From: Methanosphaera stadtmanae
Lineage (GTDB): Archaea > Methanobacteriota > Methanobacteria > Methanobacteriales > Methanobacteriaceae
Length of the DNA stretch: 39,123 nucleotides
Direction of reading: 5' to 3'
NCBI GenBank assembly: GCA_015062825.1
Contig: SUTR01000019.1
Span: forward strand, 1,489-40,611
Shown here: one piece after another, positions 20,314-28,674 of the stretch
How the letters are laid out: the number at the start of each line of letters is the position of its first letter
Position numbering within the stretch: position 1 is the first letter of the stretch
Program-made: the position numbers and the translations under genes
The notes under the pieces: generated by a model
Seen by the model: only the letters and a program-made list of their open reading frames with translations
Database searches by the model: none
What the model was told of the DNA's origin: nothing

Positions 20314-21225
20314 ATGAGTTTTAATTTGAAAGATATTATATCAATAAGAGATTTTAGTAAAAGTGATGTTGAATATATTTTAGATTTAGCTGAAGAAATG
20401 GAGCCTATTGCTAAAAGTGAGAAAGTTTCACATGTAAAAGATGGTAAATTGTTGGGTGTTATGTTTTATGAACCATCAACACGTACTCGATTATCATTTG
20501 AAACAGCTATGAAAAGATTAGGTGGAGATGTTGTAGGTTTTAATCAGAAACAGGGAACCAGTGTACAGAAGGGTGAAGTATTATATGATACGGCACAAAT
20601 TGTTTCACAATACGCTGATGCTATTGTTTTAAGACATGACATGGAAGGTGCTGCAAGATTTATATCTGATAATGTTGATGTTCCTGTGATTAATGCTGGT
20701 GATGGTGCAGGCCAACATCCTAGTCAAACATTACTTGATTTGTATACTATTAAACGTACATTTGGTGGATTGAAAAATAAGAAAATTGCTATTGTTGGTG
20801 ATTTGAAATATGGTCGTACTGTTCATAGTTTAGTGTATGCATTAGCAATGTTTAATTGTGAAATTATATTTATTTCTCCAGAACAATTACAGATGCCATC
20901 AGAAATATTAGATGATCTTAAAAGATTAAAATGTAAGTTTACCATAAAATCATCATTTATTGATAATATAGAAGATGTTGATGTAATATATATGACTAGA
21001 ATTCAAAAAGAAAGATTCCCTGATCCTAAAGAATATTTAAAGGTTAAAGGACAGTATACATTAACAAAAAATAATATGATAAATACTGATGCAATATTGA
21101 TGCATCCATTACCTAGAGTAGATGAAATTAACTTTGATGTTGACAGTTTAGATAATGCCATGTATTTTAAACAAGCATTTTATGGCGTACCGGTTCGTAT
21201 GGCATTATTAGATTCAATAATATAA
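20314..21225 (+). CDS. pyrB: Aspartate carbamoyltransferase catalytic subunit
   Basis: A 303-residue PyrB that joins carbamoyl phosphate and aspartate in pyrimidine synthesis. The carbamoyl-phosphate motif [10 protein letters not shown], the [17 protein letters not shown] segment, the aspartate-loop region and HPLPRVDEI are all present. An ATG four codons upstream (20302) is in frame, but the start at 20314 gives the common family N-terminus ([12 protein letters not shown]). The regulatory subunit gene pyrI is not adjacent. The gene converges on cdc6 with only 24 bases between the stops, bridged by a hairpin. Confidence 0.95.
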   Translation: MSFNLKDIISIRDFSKSDVEYILDLAEEMEPIAKSEKVSHVKDGKLLGVMFYEPSTRTRLSFETAMKRLGGDVVGFNQKQGTSVQKGEVLYDTAQIVSQYADAIVLRHDMEGAARFISDNVDVPVINAGDGAGQHPSQTLLDLYTIKRTFGGLKNKKIAIVGDLKYGRTVHSLVYALAMFNCEIIFISPEQLQMPSEILDDLKRLKCKFTIKSSFIDNIEDVDVIYMTRIQKERFPDPKEYLKVKGQYTLTKNNMINTDAILMHPLPRVDEINFDVDSLDNAMYFKQAFYGVPVRMALLDSII

Positions 21226-21237
21226 AAAAAATAGTTT

Positions 21238-21257
21238 GAGACTTAATAATTAGTCTC
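21238..21257. terminator. Hairpin between convergent pyrB and cdc6
   Basis: GAGACT at 21238-21243 pairs with AGTCTC at 21252-21257 around an 8-base loop. The right arm overlaps the cdc6 stop codon. An A8 run precedes it on the plus strand, which reads as a U-run for cdc6 transcripts. It could end transcription from the cdc6 side. Confidence 0.5.
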
Positions 21258-22401
21258 TGTAAGATAAAGCATTGTCTATTAAATCAGAATCGCATTGAAG
21301 TGTAATTACATTAGTTCTTCCTCTTCCTCTTCCTCTTGAAATGGTATTTGCTGATATTAATCCTAACATTTCCAGTTCATTTATAAAGTCAAAGATACGT
21401 CTATAAGATACTTTGTCATTTTTTGCAAAGTCTTGATATACTTCATATAAACGTCCTGATGTAATTTCTTCGTTGCGTTTAGTCAAGTAATTTATAGCTT
21501 CCAATACTTTTTGCTGTTGAATAGGTAAAGTCATTACAACATCTATGATTTTATTATGTTCAATTCTATCTTTAGCTTCTTTAACAAAGCTTTCTTCAAT
21601 AACATCCACTTCTTTTTCATCAGCTATTTCACCAGAAGTTTTAAGTAAGTCCAATGCATAACGTGCATCTCCCTCTTCTTTAGCTGCAAGAGCTGAACAT
21701 AATGCAATTACACCATCATTAACAGCACCTTCGTTGAAGGATAATTTTGATCGTTCCTTTAAAATGTCTATTAACTGTTGTGCATTATATGGAGGAAATA
21801 CTATTTCACGATCTCTTAAACTGCTTTTTACTTTTGGCTTGATAAATTGTTTAAAATCTATAAAGTTACTAATTGATGTTATTGCTACATTGTCAGTTCG
21901 GGTTAATGTATATAATATGTTGTCACCATCATTTTTGAGAATGACATCTATTTCATCTAATATAACAATTAGTATTAAGTTTTCACCTAATATGTTCTTT
22001 TTAAACAATGCGCGAAAAGTATTGACAACTTCAGCTTTGGTCCATCCACGGTATGGTACTGGTTTTCCTAATTGTTGACATAAACGTGCAAGAATCTGAT
22101 ATTCCGTATTGTAATCAGTACATCGAATATATTCTATTTTAATATTAAGATTTTCTTGTGCTGCCATTTCTTCAAGCTGATTTTTAACATAGGATACTAC
22201 TGCTGTTTTACCAGTTCCAGTTTTACCATATATTGTAATGTCAGGTGGTGTTGTTTTACGTAATGCCTCAACCCAATAGTTAGCTATTAATTTAAATTTT
22301 TCTTCTCTGTGTGGTAAATTCTCTGGTATAAATCTGTGGTCTAAATATTCTTTTGTTTTGAACACTGATTTTTTGTTTGTTAGTTGTTTAAATATATTCA
22401 T
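21250..22401 (-). CDS. cdc6: Origin recognition protein Orc1/Cdc6
   Basis: An archaeal initiator that binds origin recognition boxes and loads the MCM helicase. The AAA+ part has Walker [13 protein letters not shown] and Walker [12 protein letters not shown], and a winged-helix DNA-binding domain occupies roughly the last 100 residues. I chose the ATG at 22401 (383 residues, MNIFKQL); ATG 22410 and TTG 22440 are in-frame alternatives. A GATGAT 5 bases before it may bind the ribosome. The N-terminal [21 protein letters not shown] region is typical of the family. The gene reads away from the origin, and two or three origin boxes lie just upstream of it, so self-regulation is likely. Confidence 0.96.
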   Translation of the reverse strand: MNIFKQLTNKKSVFKTKEYLDHRFIPENLPHREEKFKLIANYWVEALRKTTPPDITIYGKTGTGKTAVVSYVKNQLEEMAAQENLNIKIEYIRCTDYNTEYQILARLCQQLGKPVPYRGWTKAEVVNTFRALFKKNILGENLILIVILDEIDVILKNDGDNILYTLTRTDNVAITSISNFIDFKQFIKPKVKSSLRDREIVFPPYNAQQLIDILKERSKLSFNEGAVNDGVIALCSALAAKEEGDARYALDLLKTSGEIADEKEVDVIEESFVKEAKDRIEHNKIIDVVMTLPIQQQKVLEAINYLTKRNEEITSGRLYEVYQDFAKNDKVSYRRIFDFINELEMLGLISANTISRGRGRGRTNVITLQCDSDLIDNALSYRD

Positions 22402-22433
22402 ATGTATCATCTTAATAATTAAAATAAAGTTAT

Positions 22434-22447
22434 ATTTCAAGTAAAAA
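22434..22447 (-). repeat. Origin box L1 (degenerate, reversed)
   Basis: On the minus strand this reads TTTTACTTGAAAT, which lacks the central CA of the consensus TTTTACACTTGAAAT. The flank AACTT is only loosely like the extended box. It lies 33 bases before the chosen cdc6 start and is 105 bases (two times about 52.5) from box L3. Confidence 0.55.
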
Positions 22448-22464
22448 ATTAATTGTAATAATTA

Positions 22465-22479
22465 AATTTCAAGTGAAAA
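22465..22479 (-). repeat. Origin box L2 (partial, reversed)
   Basis: The minus strand reads TTTTTCACTTGAAAT, one base from the core. The downstream extension (ATACCTCTCAC type) is absent, so this is a mini-box. It sits in the cdc6 upstream region and could act in its regulation. Confidence 0.6.
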
Positions 22480-22525
22480 AATTTGATAATATAATATTAT
22501 ATTTAATAGTATAAAAAGCTTTGGA

Positions 22526-22552
22526 GAGAGGGACGTATATTTCAAGTGTAAA
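22526..22552 (-). repeat. Origin box L3 (full, reversed)
   Basis: The minus strand reads TTTACACTTGAAATATACGT followed by CCCTCTC. Core and extension both match the forward box at 23164 closely. It is the best-preserved reversed box and marks the left side of the unwinding region. Confidence 0.85.
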
Positions 22553-22644
22553 CTCAAAAAGGTATCCCTAAAAAATTTTTAAAACTATGAAAATAAAACT
22601 TGATAAAAAAGCTTTAAATGATGAAAAAAGATTGTGCTAATTTG

Positions 22645-22779
22645 TATTAAATAAAATAAAAATAAAATAATAATAATATAATATAATAATAATATAATAA
22701 TAAATAATTAATAAATAAATAATAATAATATAATATAATAATAAAATAATAATAAATAATAAATAATAATAATAAATAA
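22645..22779. other. 135-base uninterrupted A/T tract (duplex-unwinding element)
   Basis: From 22645 to 22779 there is no G or C at all; the sequence consists mainly of AAT and AAAT units. It lies between the reversed box L3 and forward box R1. Its position and composition fit the site where the helix first opens. Slippage in such units would make its length variable between strains. Confidence 0.8.
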
Positions 22780-22901
22780 CAATAAATAAAGTTTTTTCTT
22801 CAATTTTAAGTATTTTTTTTCTCATAAAATTTTATTATAAAAAGTAATACTTTTTTAAAAATGAGTATTTTTTTATTACTTTTAAAATAATATTTTTGAA
22901 A

Positions 22902-23190
22902 TTTTACACTTGCAACATACCTTTCTATTTTTTATTTCATTTTAGAAAAATAATTTTTACACATGAAATATATGTCTATTATTTAATTTTCAATCAAGAG
23001 AAAATAATACACTTGCAATTAACCTCTCACTTATTATTTTTTTCTGATATCATTTATTTTTACACTTGCAATGTACGTCTTACTGTTTATTTTTTTGAAA
23101 GAAAAAATTATTTTACACTTGCAATGTATGTCTCACTGTTTATTTTGAAAATTTGAAATAAAATTTTACACTTGAAATATACCTCTCACT
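22902..23190 (+). repeat. Six forward origin recognition boxes in a 53-base register
   Basis: Boxes start at 22902, 22955, 23005, 23058, 23111 and 23164, giving intervals of 53, 50, 53, 53 and 53 bases. The shared core is TTTTACACTTG(A/C)AAT, followed by a pyrimidine-rich extension of the form ACCTCTCACT or GTCTCACTG. Box R2 has ACATG and R3 begins TAATACAC; the others keep the core. R4 and R5 are alike beyond the box, to GTTTATTTT. A 53-base step is about five helical turns, so the boxes face the same side of DNA. The six-base ACACTTG core is where Orc1/Cdc6 is expected to bind. Confidence 0.88.
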
Positions 23191-23241
23191 ATATCATATT
23201 AAATTAATATGAAAAATTAGACTATCTTTTAAATATTTTAA

Positions 23242-24216
23242 ATGCTAAAAATATATTTAATGTTAAATGAAACTTTAATCTATGTAATTTCAATTATAAC
23301 TTTTTCGATAATTATTGATATGATAATTGGAGAAGTTCCTGATAAAATACATCCTGTAATATTTATGGGAACAGTAATTACTAAACTAAAAAATATTTTG
23401 CCAAAAACTAAATTTTCAGGTCTATTGATTTCTCTAGTAACAATATTCCTATTTTTTGTAGTTACATTGATTATTTTGTTTATCAGTGCTTTGATTAATT
23501 CCTGGCTTTTTATTATTGTAGCTGCTATATTGTTGTCTTCAACATTTTCAATTAATTATCTTATACAAACGGTCATTGCTATTAAAAAAGATCTTGATAC
23601 AGATATTGATATTGCACGTAAGAATATGTCATATCTTGTCAGCAGAAACACGTCAGAATTAACTGAATCAAGAATTACTTCTGCAGCAATAGAAACTTTA
23701 ACAGAAAATATTACTGATAGTATAGTATCTCCTTTATTTTACACTGCAATTGTGGGACTGTTGCCTATGGGCATTTTATTTATGACGCCATGTGCCTTTA
23801 TATATCGTGTTTCAAATACTATGGATGCAATGTTAGGCTATAAAACAAAGGAACTTAAAGAAATAGGTTATGTTCCAGCTACCTTAGATGATATATTAAA
23901 TTATATTCCTGCAAGATTAACTGGATTGTATGTTGTACTAGCTGCATTTTTACTTAAATATGACTATAAACAATCATGGAATGTGATGAGAAAATTTGCA
24001 AATAAAACACCTAGTCCTAATAGTGGATATTCTATGGCAGCCGCTGCAGGTGCACTGAATATAACCCTTACTAAAGAAGGTGTTTATAAATTAGGTTATG
24101 GGACTAATGATTTAACCAGTGAGCAAATATTAAAAGCAGTTTCACTGACTAAAGTAACATCATTATTGTTTATATTGACTATAATTTTAATTTATTTCAT
24201 TTTAATATTATTGTAA
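23242..24216 (+). CDS. cbiB: Adenosylcobinamide-phosphate synthase CbiB (CobD)
   Basis: A 324-residue multi-spanning membrane protein that attaches the aminopropanol linker in cobamide synthesis. Typical segments are the N-terminal DMIIGEVPDKIHPVIFMG, the ESRITSAAIETLTENITDSIVSPLFY stretch, the RVSNTMDAMLGYK segment and the C-terminal TPSPNSGYSMAAAAGAL. ATG 23242 and 23260 are both possible; neither has a Shine-Dalgarno site. It begins directly beside the origin and is followed 17 bases later by cbiG, so they form an operon. Confidence 0.95.
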   Translation: MLKIYLMLNETLIYVISIITFSIIIDMIIGEVPDKIHPVIFMGTVITKLKNILPKTKFSGLLISLVTIFLFFVVTLIILFISALINSWLFIIVAAILLSSTFSINYLIQTVIAIKKDLDTDIDIARKNMSYLVSRNTSELTESRITSAAIETLTENITDSIVSPLFYTAIVGLLPMGILFMTPCAFIYRVSNTMDAMLGYKTKELKEIGYVPATLDDILNYIPARLTGLYVVLAAFLLKYDYKQSWNVMRKFANKTPSPNSGYSMAAAAGALNITLTKEGVYKLGYGTNDLTSEQILKAVSLTKVTSLLFILTIILIYFILILL

Positions 24217-24233
24217 AAAAAAGGTGTTTATAT

Positions 24234-25223
24234 ATGAATATATCTATATTATCTGTTACTGAGCAGGGTAAATTAATCTCTGATAAATTATATGATTTAT
24301 TAATTGATGATTCTACAATATTGTCTGTAAATCAATATCATAAAAACGTTATTAAAACTGTTGACGAAATATTTAATAATACTGATTGTATTATTGGAAT
24401 AATGGCATCTGGTATTATGATTCGTTCCATAGCATCACATGTCGATTCAAAATTATCAGATCCTGCCATTTTATTAATAGATGACAATGCAAATTTCGTC
24501 ATAAGTTTATTATCAGGTCATTTTGGTGGAGCTAATGATTTAACACTTAAAATAGCTTCATTATTAAATGCTCAACCTGTAATAACAACATCAACAGATG
24601 TGAATAATAAAATAGGGATTGATTCAATAGCTAAACGTTTCTATTGTAATCTTGAAAATCCAAAAAATATTAAATATATCAACAAAGCACTTGTCAACTC
24701 TATAAAAGTTGATCTGCATTTACCTAAATCATTAGATTACATACTTACAGATGAAACTTATGATTCATATAACATAACATTTGATGATACTTTAGATGTT
24801 ATCATTGCAAAATATGATAATCATGAAGTAATATTACATCCTAAACAGATGGTTATGGGTATAGGTGCACGTCGTGATATAGCAAGTGACAAAGTAAAAT
24901 ATGCTATTACTCAAGCATGTAATATATTGAAAATACCACCTTCCAGAATTAACTTTTTTGCAACAGCTGATGTTAAAGCTAATGAGAAAGGTATTTTAAT
25001 CAATGCGGAATATTATAACAAACAAATTAAAATAATCAATATGGATGACATTAAAAATTTTCAAGATGAATCATGTTCAGAGTCTGATTTTGTCATGAAA
25101 CAATTTGGAGTAAAAGGTGTTTGTGAACCTTCTGCCTTAATAGCCAATGGTACTAATTCTCGTTTAATCTTTAAGAAAACTGCCTATAATGGAGTTACAA
25201 TAGCAGTATCCATTAAAGATTAA
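24234..25223 (+). CDS. cbiG: Cobalt-precorrin 5A hydrolase CbiG
   Basis: A 329-residue enzyme that opens the lactone ring of cobalt-precorrin-5A with loss of acetaldehyde, in the anaerobic cobamide route. The N-terminal and central parts are seen in GIMASGIMIRSIA and ISLLSGHFGGANDLT; the C-terminal domain starts near residue 205 with MVMGIGARRDI and contains FFATADVKANEKGI and GVCEPSALIA. An AAAAGGTG ribosome site precedes the ATG. It is co-transcribed with cbiB. Confidence 0.95.
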   Translation: MNISILSVTEQGKLISDKLYDLLIDDSTILSVNQYHKNVIKTVDEIFNNTDCIIGIMASGIMIRSIASHVDSKLSDPAILLIDDNANFVISLLSGHFGGANDLTLKIASLLNAQPVITTSTDVNNKIGIDSIAKRFYCNLENPKNIKYINKALVNSIKVDLHLPKSLDYILTDETYDSYNITFDDTLDVIIAKYDNHEVILHPKQMVMGIGARRDIASDKVKYAITQACNILKIPPSRINFFATADVKANEKGILINAEYYNKQIKIINMDDIKNFQDESCSESDFVMKQFGVKGVCEPSALIANGTNSRLIFKKTAYNGVTIAVSIKD

Positions 25224-25413
25224 TTATTTTTTTATTTTTTATCAAATTTTTTTATATTTTATATTCTCATAAAAAGTAATTTTTATATAATTGCTTTAAT
25301 ATAAATATTATAATATAATCAATAAATGCATAAAATATATATTTTTATAAAATATTTTTTTTTAAAGACAGTAACAATCATCTTATTTAATAGTAAAAAA
25401 AGGGGAGTATATT

Positions 25414-25683
25414 ATGACTAATGAAATAATGAACAATCAACAAATATTTGATAATTGTAATGAAATATTATCTCAAATAATTAATGACACAAGTGTGCCA
25501 CGTAATATAAGAAAGGCAGCTGAAAATTCTACAAGTATCCTTGCTAAGGATGAAGAACCAACTATCAAAGCAAGTACTGTAATATCCATTTTAGATGATA
25601 TAAGTAATGATCCAAATATACCAATTCATGCAAGAATTTTAATTTGGAACATACTTAGTGAATTAGAATCAGTTAAAGATTAA
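25414..25683 (+). CDS. UPF0147 family protein
   Basis: An 89-residue archaeal protein of unknown role. It matches the UPF0147 family through [12 protein letters not shown] and the C-terminal [21 protein letters not shown] segment, predicted all-helical and soluble. A GGGGAG ribosome site precedes the ATG. The 190 bases before it hold only A+T-rich sequence with TATA-like runs. Its 3' end overlaps that of the convergent aldolase gene by 11 bases. Confidence 0.9.
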   Translation: MTNEIMNNQQIFDNCNEILSQIINDTSVPRNIRKAAENSTSILAKDEEPTIKASTVISILDDISNDPNIPIHARILIWNILSELESVKD

Positions 25684-26245
25684 GTACATGTGTTATATAT
25701 TGTGTTTTAGCTATACCTTCTATGTATTCACATAGTAGTGTAGCTTCGTCAATATTTTTACCAACACATATGACCCCATGATTTTTTAATAATACAGCAT
25801 CCTCATTTTTAAGGGCATTACTTGCATGTTTTGCTAAACTTTTACTGCCTGGTGTAAAATATTCTACTTCTTCAATATATTCACCAGTAATTTCACCAAA
25901 ACCTTCCTGTTGTTTCAATCGTTTATTACTGAAAGCAAATGCAGTAGCATAAGGTGAATGTACATGGACAACACTTTTCACGTCATTTCTTTTCTGATAA
26001 ACTCCAATATGTAAATTGGTTTCCATTGATGGGACTTTATCATCACTTGTTACATATTCTAATGTATCAACATTCACTTTAATAATATCAGTATACTTTA
26101 AACTTTTAAAATCAGTTCCTGATGCTGTTATATACATATCATCATTATCAATAATACTTATATTTCCAGCTTTTCCTATAATCATATTTTTATCATAAAT
26201 ATGATGTGCTGTTTCCACTATCTTTTCTATAATACTGTTATTCAT
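25673..26245 (-). CDS. fucA: Class II aldolase, fuculose-1-phosphate aldolase type
   Basis: A 190-residue zinc aldolase. Zinc histidines are in [11 protein letters not shown] and LKNHGVI, and the catalytic glutamate region is [16 protein letters not shown] near residue 24 binds phosphate. In Methanocaldococcus the relative (MJ1418) makes lactaldehyde from fuculose 1-phosphate and has been tied to lactate supply for coenzyme F420; I infer the same role. The start lies 9 bases after the polB stop, with GTGAT as ribosome site, so it is translated from the polB message. Confidence 0.85.
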   Translation of the reverse strand: MNNSIIEKIVETAHHIYDKNMIIGKAGNISIIDNDDMYITASGTDFKSLKYTDIIKVNVDTLEYVTSDDKVPSMETNLHIGVYQKRNDVKSVVHVHSPYATAFAFSNKRLKQQEGFGEITGEYIEEVEYFTPGSKSLAKHASNALKNEDAVLLKNHGVICVGKNIDEATLLCEYIEGIAKTQYITHVLNL

Positions 26246-26254
26246 ATTTAATCA

Positions 26255-27721
26255 CTATTCATTAAAATCTAATAATTGCAATGTTCCATGAGATATAACT
26301 GGTATTTGACCACATGTAGGTACAATATTATATATCTTCTGGAATTCAGTCTGTTTCTGGAATGTACCAGAATTTATCATATGCACACCTTTATATTTTG
26401 TATGTGAATTTATATGGACATGACCTGTATGAAGAATATCCGGTACATCCTCAATAACCATATAATCTTCAAATTCACTTGCAAGAGGTGTACGTTCACC
26501 ATAAATAGGAGCTAAATGACGTTTTTCTAATAATAATTTCATTATCTTATCAGTATCAGCATGTGTATATCCATTTAATGCCATAACAATATCATCAAAA
26601 CTTCTTCCATGATAAACCTGTACTTTTATATTGTCTAAGTTTACAATTGTAGGATTACTTACCATTTCAATGTTTTTCTGATTACAAAGATCTTTAGCAT
26701 ATTTTTCTGTAATTGCAGGCTGTGGTTCTGCAAGTCTTGTTGCATCATGATTTCCTGGTGATAATATTATAGGTATATCTGTAACATCACCAAGTAATCT
26801 GGCTGCTTCTTCATATTGCTGATAAATATCTTTAATCTTTAACTCTTTTTCCTGATTAGGATATACGCCTATACCATCAACTAAATCCCCACCAATTACA
26901 AGATACTTAACATCATTAGCAAGATCTTGCTGTTTTTCATCACCATAATTTCCATTAATCCATTTGATAAATCTATTGAATGCTTTTTCATCAAACATTT
27001 TACTTCCAATGTGTACATCAGATATGAAAACTACTGAAAAATCCATTGGTTTATCTACAATTCTTCTTTGTATGCTCGGATGTACTATTTCATCAGCTCT
27101 TATAAGAGTACCATTAGAACTTCCATTAACACCAATTATTTCATCTTTAACTATTGTAGTTGCGCTTTCTATTAAATCTTCGTTTTCTTTTAATATCAAT
27201 ACAGTTCCTGTTCCTGTAGGATCTTCTATTTCCAATATCTTATGTCCATTTTTGGTATTATTTATACTATTTACAATTCCAACTAAATTTAAATTGTCAA
27301 TGTTTGTCTTAGTATTTTTTAAGTCTGTTATTTCTCTGTACTCGGGATTTTCTTGAATTATCTTTCTTAACTTTGTATACCTGTCATTGAAATATTTGTT
27401 TAAGTCATTAATATCTCCATCAGTATATGATTTGTTTGTTACGTCCATCAATATTTCATATGGTGTTTCTTGATTTGCACGTATTTCTCTTGTTTTAGGA
27501 TTTTCAATAATTGATTCATGGATTCTTCTTTTTTCTTGATCCTGGTAATTTCTGATTGTCTGTGTTGTTATAACATACTGATCATTTTCATTTTCTTCTA
27601 TGTATTCTATTAACTCGTTGATTAAATAGTCATAATCATCATTTCCTTTTATTTCTGCAAATGCATTGTTATTGAGTAATAATTCTGCTTTTTGAAATTT
27701 TTTTATTATATCGTTTGACAT
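26255..27721 (-). CDS. polB: DNA polymerase D small subunit (DP1)
   Basis: A 488-residue proofreading subunit of the euryarchaeal replicative polymerase PolD. The N-terminal 130 residues are helical and charged, followed by an OB fold (residues about 140-200). The C-terminal calcineurin-like phosphoesterase part has all metal motifs: [27 protein letters not shown] and [10 protein letters not shown], consistent with active 3'-5' exonuclease. The large subunit is not in this window. It reads toward the origin and heads a two-gene unit with fucA. Confidence 0.96.
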   Translation of the reverse strand: MSNDIIKKFQKAELLLNNNAFAEIKGNDDYDYLINELIEYIEENENDQYVITTQTIRNYQDQEKRRIHESIIENPKTREIRANQETPYEILMDVTNKSYTDGDINDLNKYFNDRYTKLRKIIQENPEYREITDLKNTKTNIDNLNLVGIVNSINNTKNGHKILEIEDPTGTGTVLILKENEDLIESATTIVKDEIIGVNGSSNGTLIRADEIVHPSIQRRIVDKPMDFSVVFISDVHIGSKMFDEKAFNRFIKWINGNYGDEKQQDLANDVKYLVIGGDLVDGIGVYPNQEKELKIKDIYQQYEEAARLLGDVTDIPIILSPGNHDATRLAEPQPAITEKYAKDLCNQKNIEMVSNPTIVNLDNIKVQVYHGRSFDDIVMALNGYTHADTDKIMKLLLEKRHLAPIYGERTPLASEFEDYMVIEDVPDILHTGHVHINSHTKYKGVHMINSGTFQKQTEFQKIYNIVPTCGQIPVISHGTLQLLDFNE

Positions 27722-27850
27722 ATGATCAGCTACTATTTTTTTTATATTAATTATATCTTTATTTTTTAATTCTAAAATATATTATTTATATACTATGTTT
27801 AACTTAAAATAATATAATGATATATTTTATAAATATTGGTGGGTGAATTA

Positions 27851-28483
27851 ATGTCAAGAATATTGAAAATACTTCTTTTCATAATTGCAATAATCGCATT
27901 TTTTGAAGTAGGATTATTTGTATCTTATACTGTAATATCATCAGAACCTGTTAATCCTGCTGATTTAGTTTCAATGCAGTTTGATGAAGTAACTCATTTC
28001 ACATCTTCTCTAACTGGTGAAAAGAAATTGGATGAACAAGATACATTAAATGTTACTAATGATGAAGAAGTTGCATTGGTATTGGATAATCTTACACAGT
28101 TGAGTGTTGATTTGGATTCTGTTAATGCTAAAATATCTAGTGACAATACAGGTAATCAAACAGTTACGATTAATGCTATAGCTACTAAAGATGCTCAGTC
28201 AACATCTGGTGGTGCGATAGTTATTCTTCCTCAGCAAACATACAGTATTAGTGCTACTGCAACTGGTGAAGTATATTCCAGTGGTAAGGTTAAAATCAAT
28301 GTTTCAACTATAGTAATCAAAGAGAAAATAGTTCTCTATAATCAGAATAATGTTACTACACTTAATAATAGTTCATCTGTAGATAGTTTGATTAACTTCT
28401 CTAAAAATGTAACTAATAACAAAACAAGCACTAAAAACAATAGTAATTCTCGAAGTAATTATTCAAGTAATACTTCCAGATAA
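27851..28483 (+). CDS. Membrane-anchored extracellular protein, unknown function
   Basis: A 210-residue protein I do not recognise. The ATG at 27851 follows GGTGGGTGA; an in-frame TTG at 27836 is rejected. Residues about 5-27 form one hydrophobic anchor (ILLFIIAIIAFFEVGLF), so the rest should lie outside the cell. The middle is beta-rich (TVTINAIATKDAQS, TYSISATATGEVYSSG), and the last 40 residues are Asn/Ser/Lys/Thr-rich and probably disordered or glycosylated, with several N-X-S/T sites. A role in the cell wall is conceivable. Confidence 0.7.
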   Translation: MSRILKILLFIIAIIAFFEVGLFVSYTVISSEPVNPADLVSMQFDEVTHFTSSLTGEKKLDEQDTLNVTNDEEVALVLDNLTQLSVDLDSVNAKISSDNTGNQTVTINAIATKDAQSTSGGAIVILPQQTYSISATATGEVYSSGKVKINVSTIVIKEKIVLYNQNNVTTLNNSSSVDSLINFSKNVTNNKTSTKNNSNSRSNYSSNTSR

Positions 28484-28495
28484 CTATTACTTCTA

Positions 28496-28535
28496 TTTTT
28501 TTTGAAACTTTTTTCAATCCTTTTTTCTTTTTTTT
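28496..28535 (+). terminator. Clustered T-tracts after the membrane-anchored protein gene
   Basis: Four T-runs of 8, 6, 6 and 8 bases begin 13 bases after the stop. Such U-rich stretches end transcription in archaea. No strong hairpin is seen. Confidence 0.5.
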
Positions 28536-28674
28536 AAAATTTAATTGTATAAATTATCAATTAATAATAAATATTAATAACTATACATTTATAATAAGAA
28601 AGAGGATATTATATAAAATCAATTTTCATTTATTATTTTAATTAATTTTTATAAATTAAAAGGGGAGTACAATT

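Larger units (their letters stand above)
22402..23241. other. Replication origin (oriC) beside cdc6
   Basis: This 840-base gene-free region combines three origin hallmarks. It lies next to the initiator gene cdc6. It holds repeated boxes with the core TTTTACACTTGAAAT, matching the minimal origin recognition box I recall for Methanothermobacter. It holds a long duplex-unwinding candidate made only of A and T. Boxes on the cdc6 side are reversed and those on the far side are forward, flanking the A/T tract, as in other archaeal origins. I see no coding sequence in it. Confidence 0.9.

Noticed and set aside
22637-22825. A 62-codon minus-strand frame made almost only of Ile, Tyr and Leu
   Set aside because: It is the translation of the pure A/T tract; stop-poor by composition, not coding.
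22896-23156. An 86-codon open frame across the origin boxes
   Set aside because: It translates the repeated boxes themselves (recurring YTCN-like units) and has no ribosome site; the boxes explain the sequence better.
22902-23190. Regular repeats suggesting a CRISPR array
   Set aside because: The repeats are imperfect, spacers are A+T-rich and partly alike, no cas gene is near, and the core is the origin box.
26464-26500. TTCACTTGCAAGAGGTG inside polB, resembling an origin box
   Set aside because: Only the CACTTGCAA part matches; the T-rich lead and the extension are missing, and it encodes conserved polB residues.
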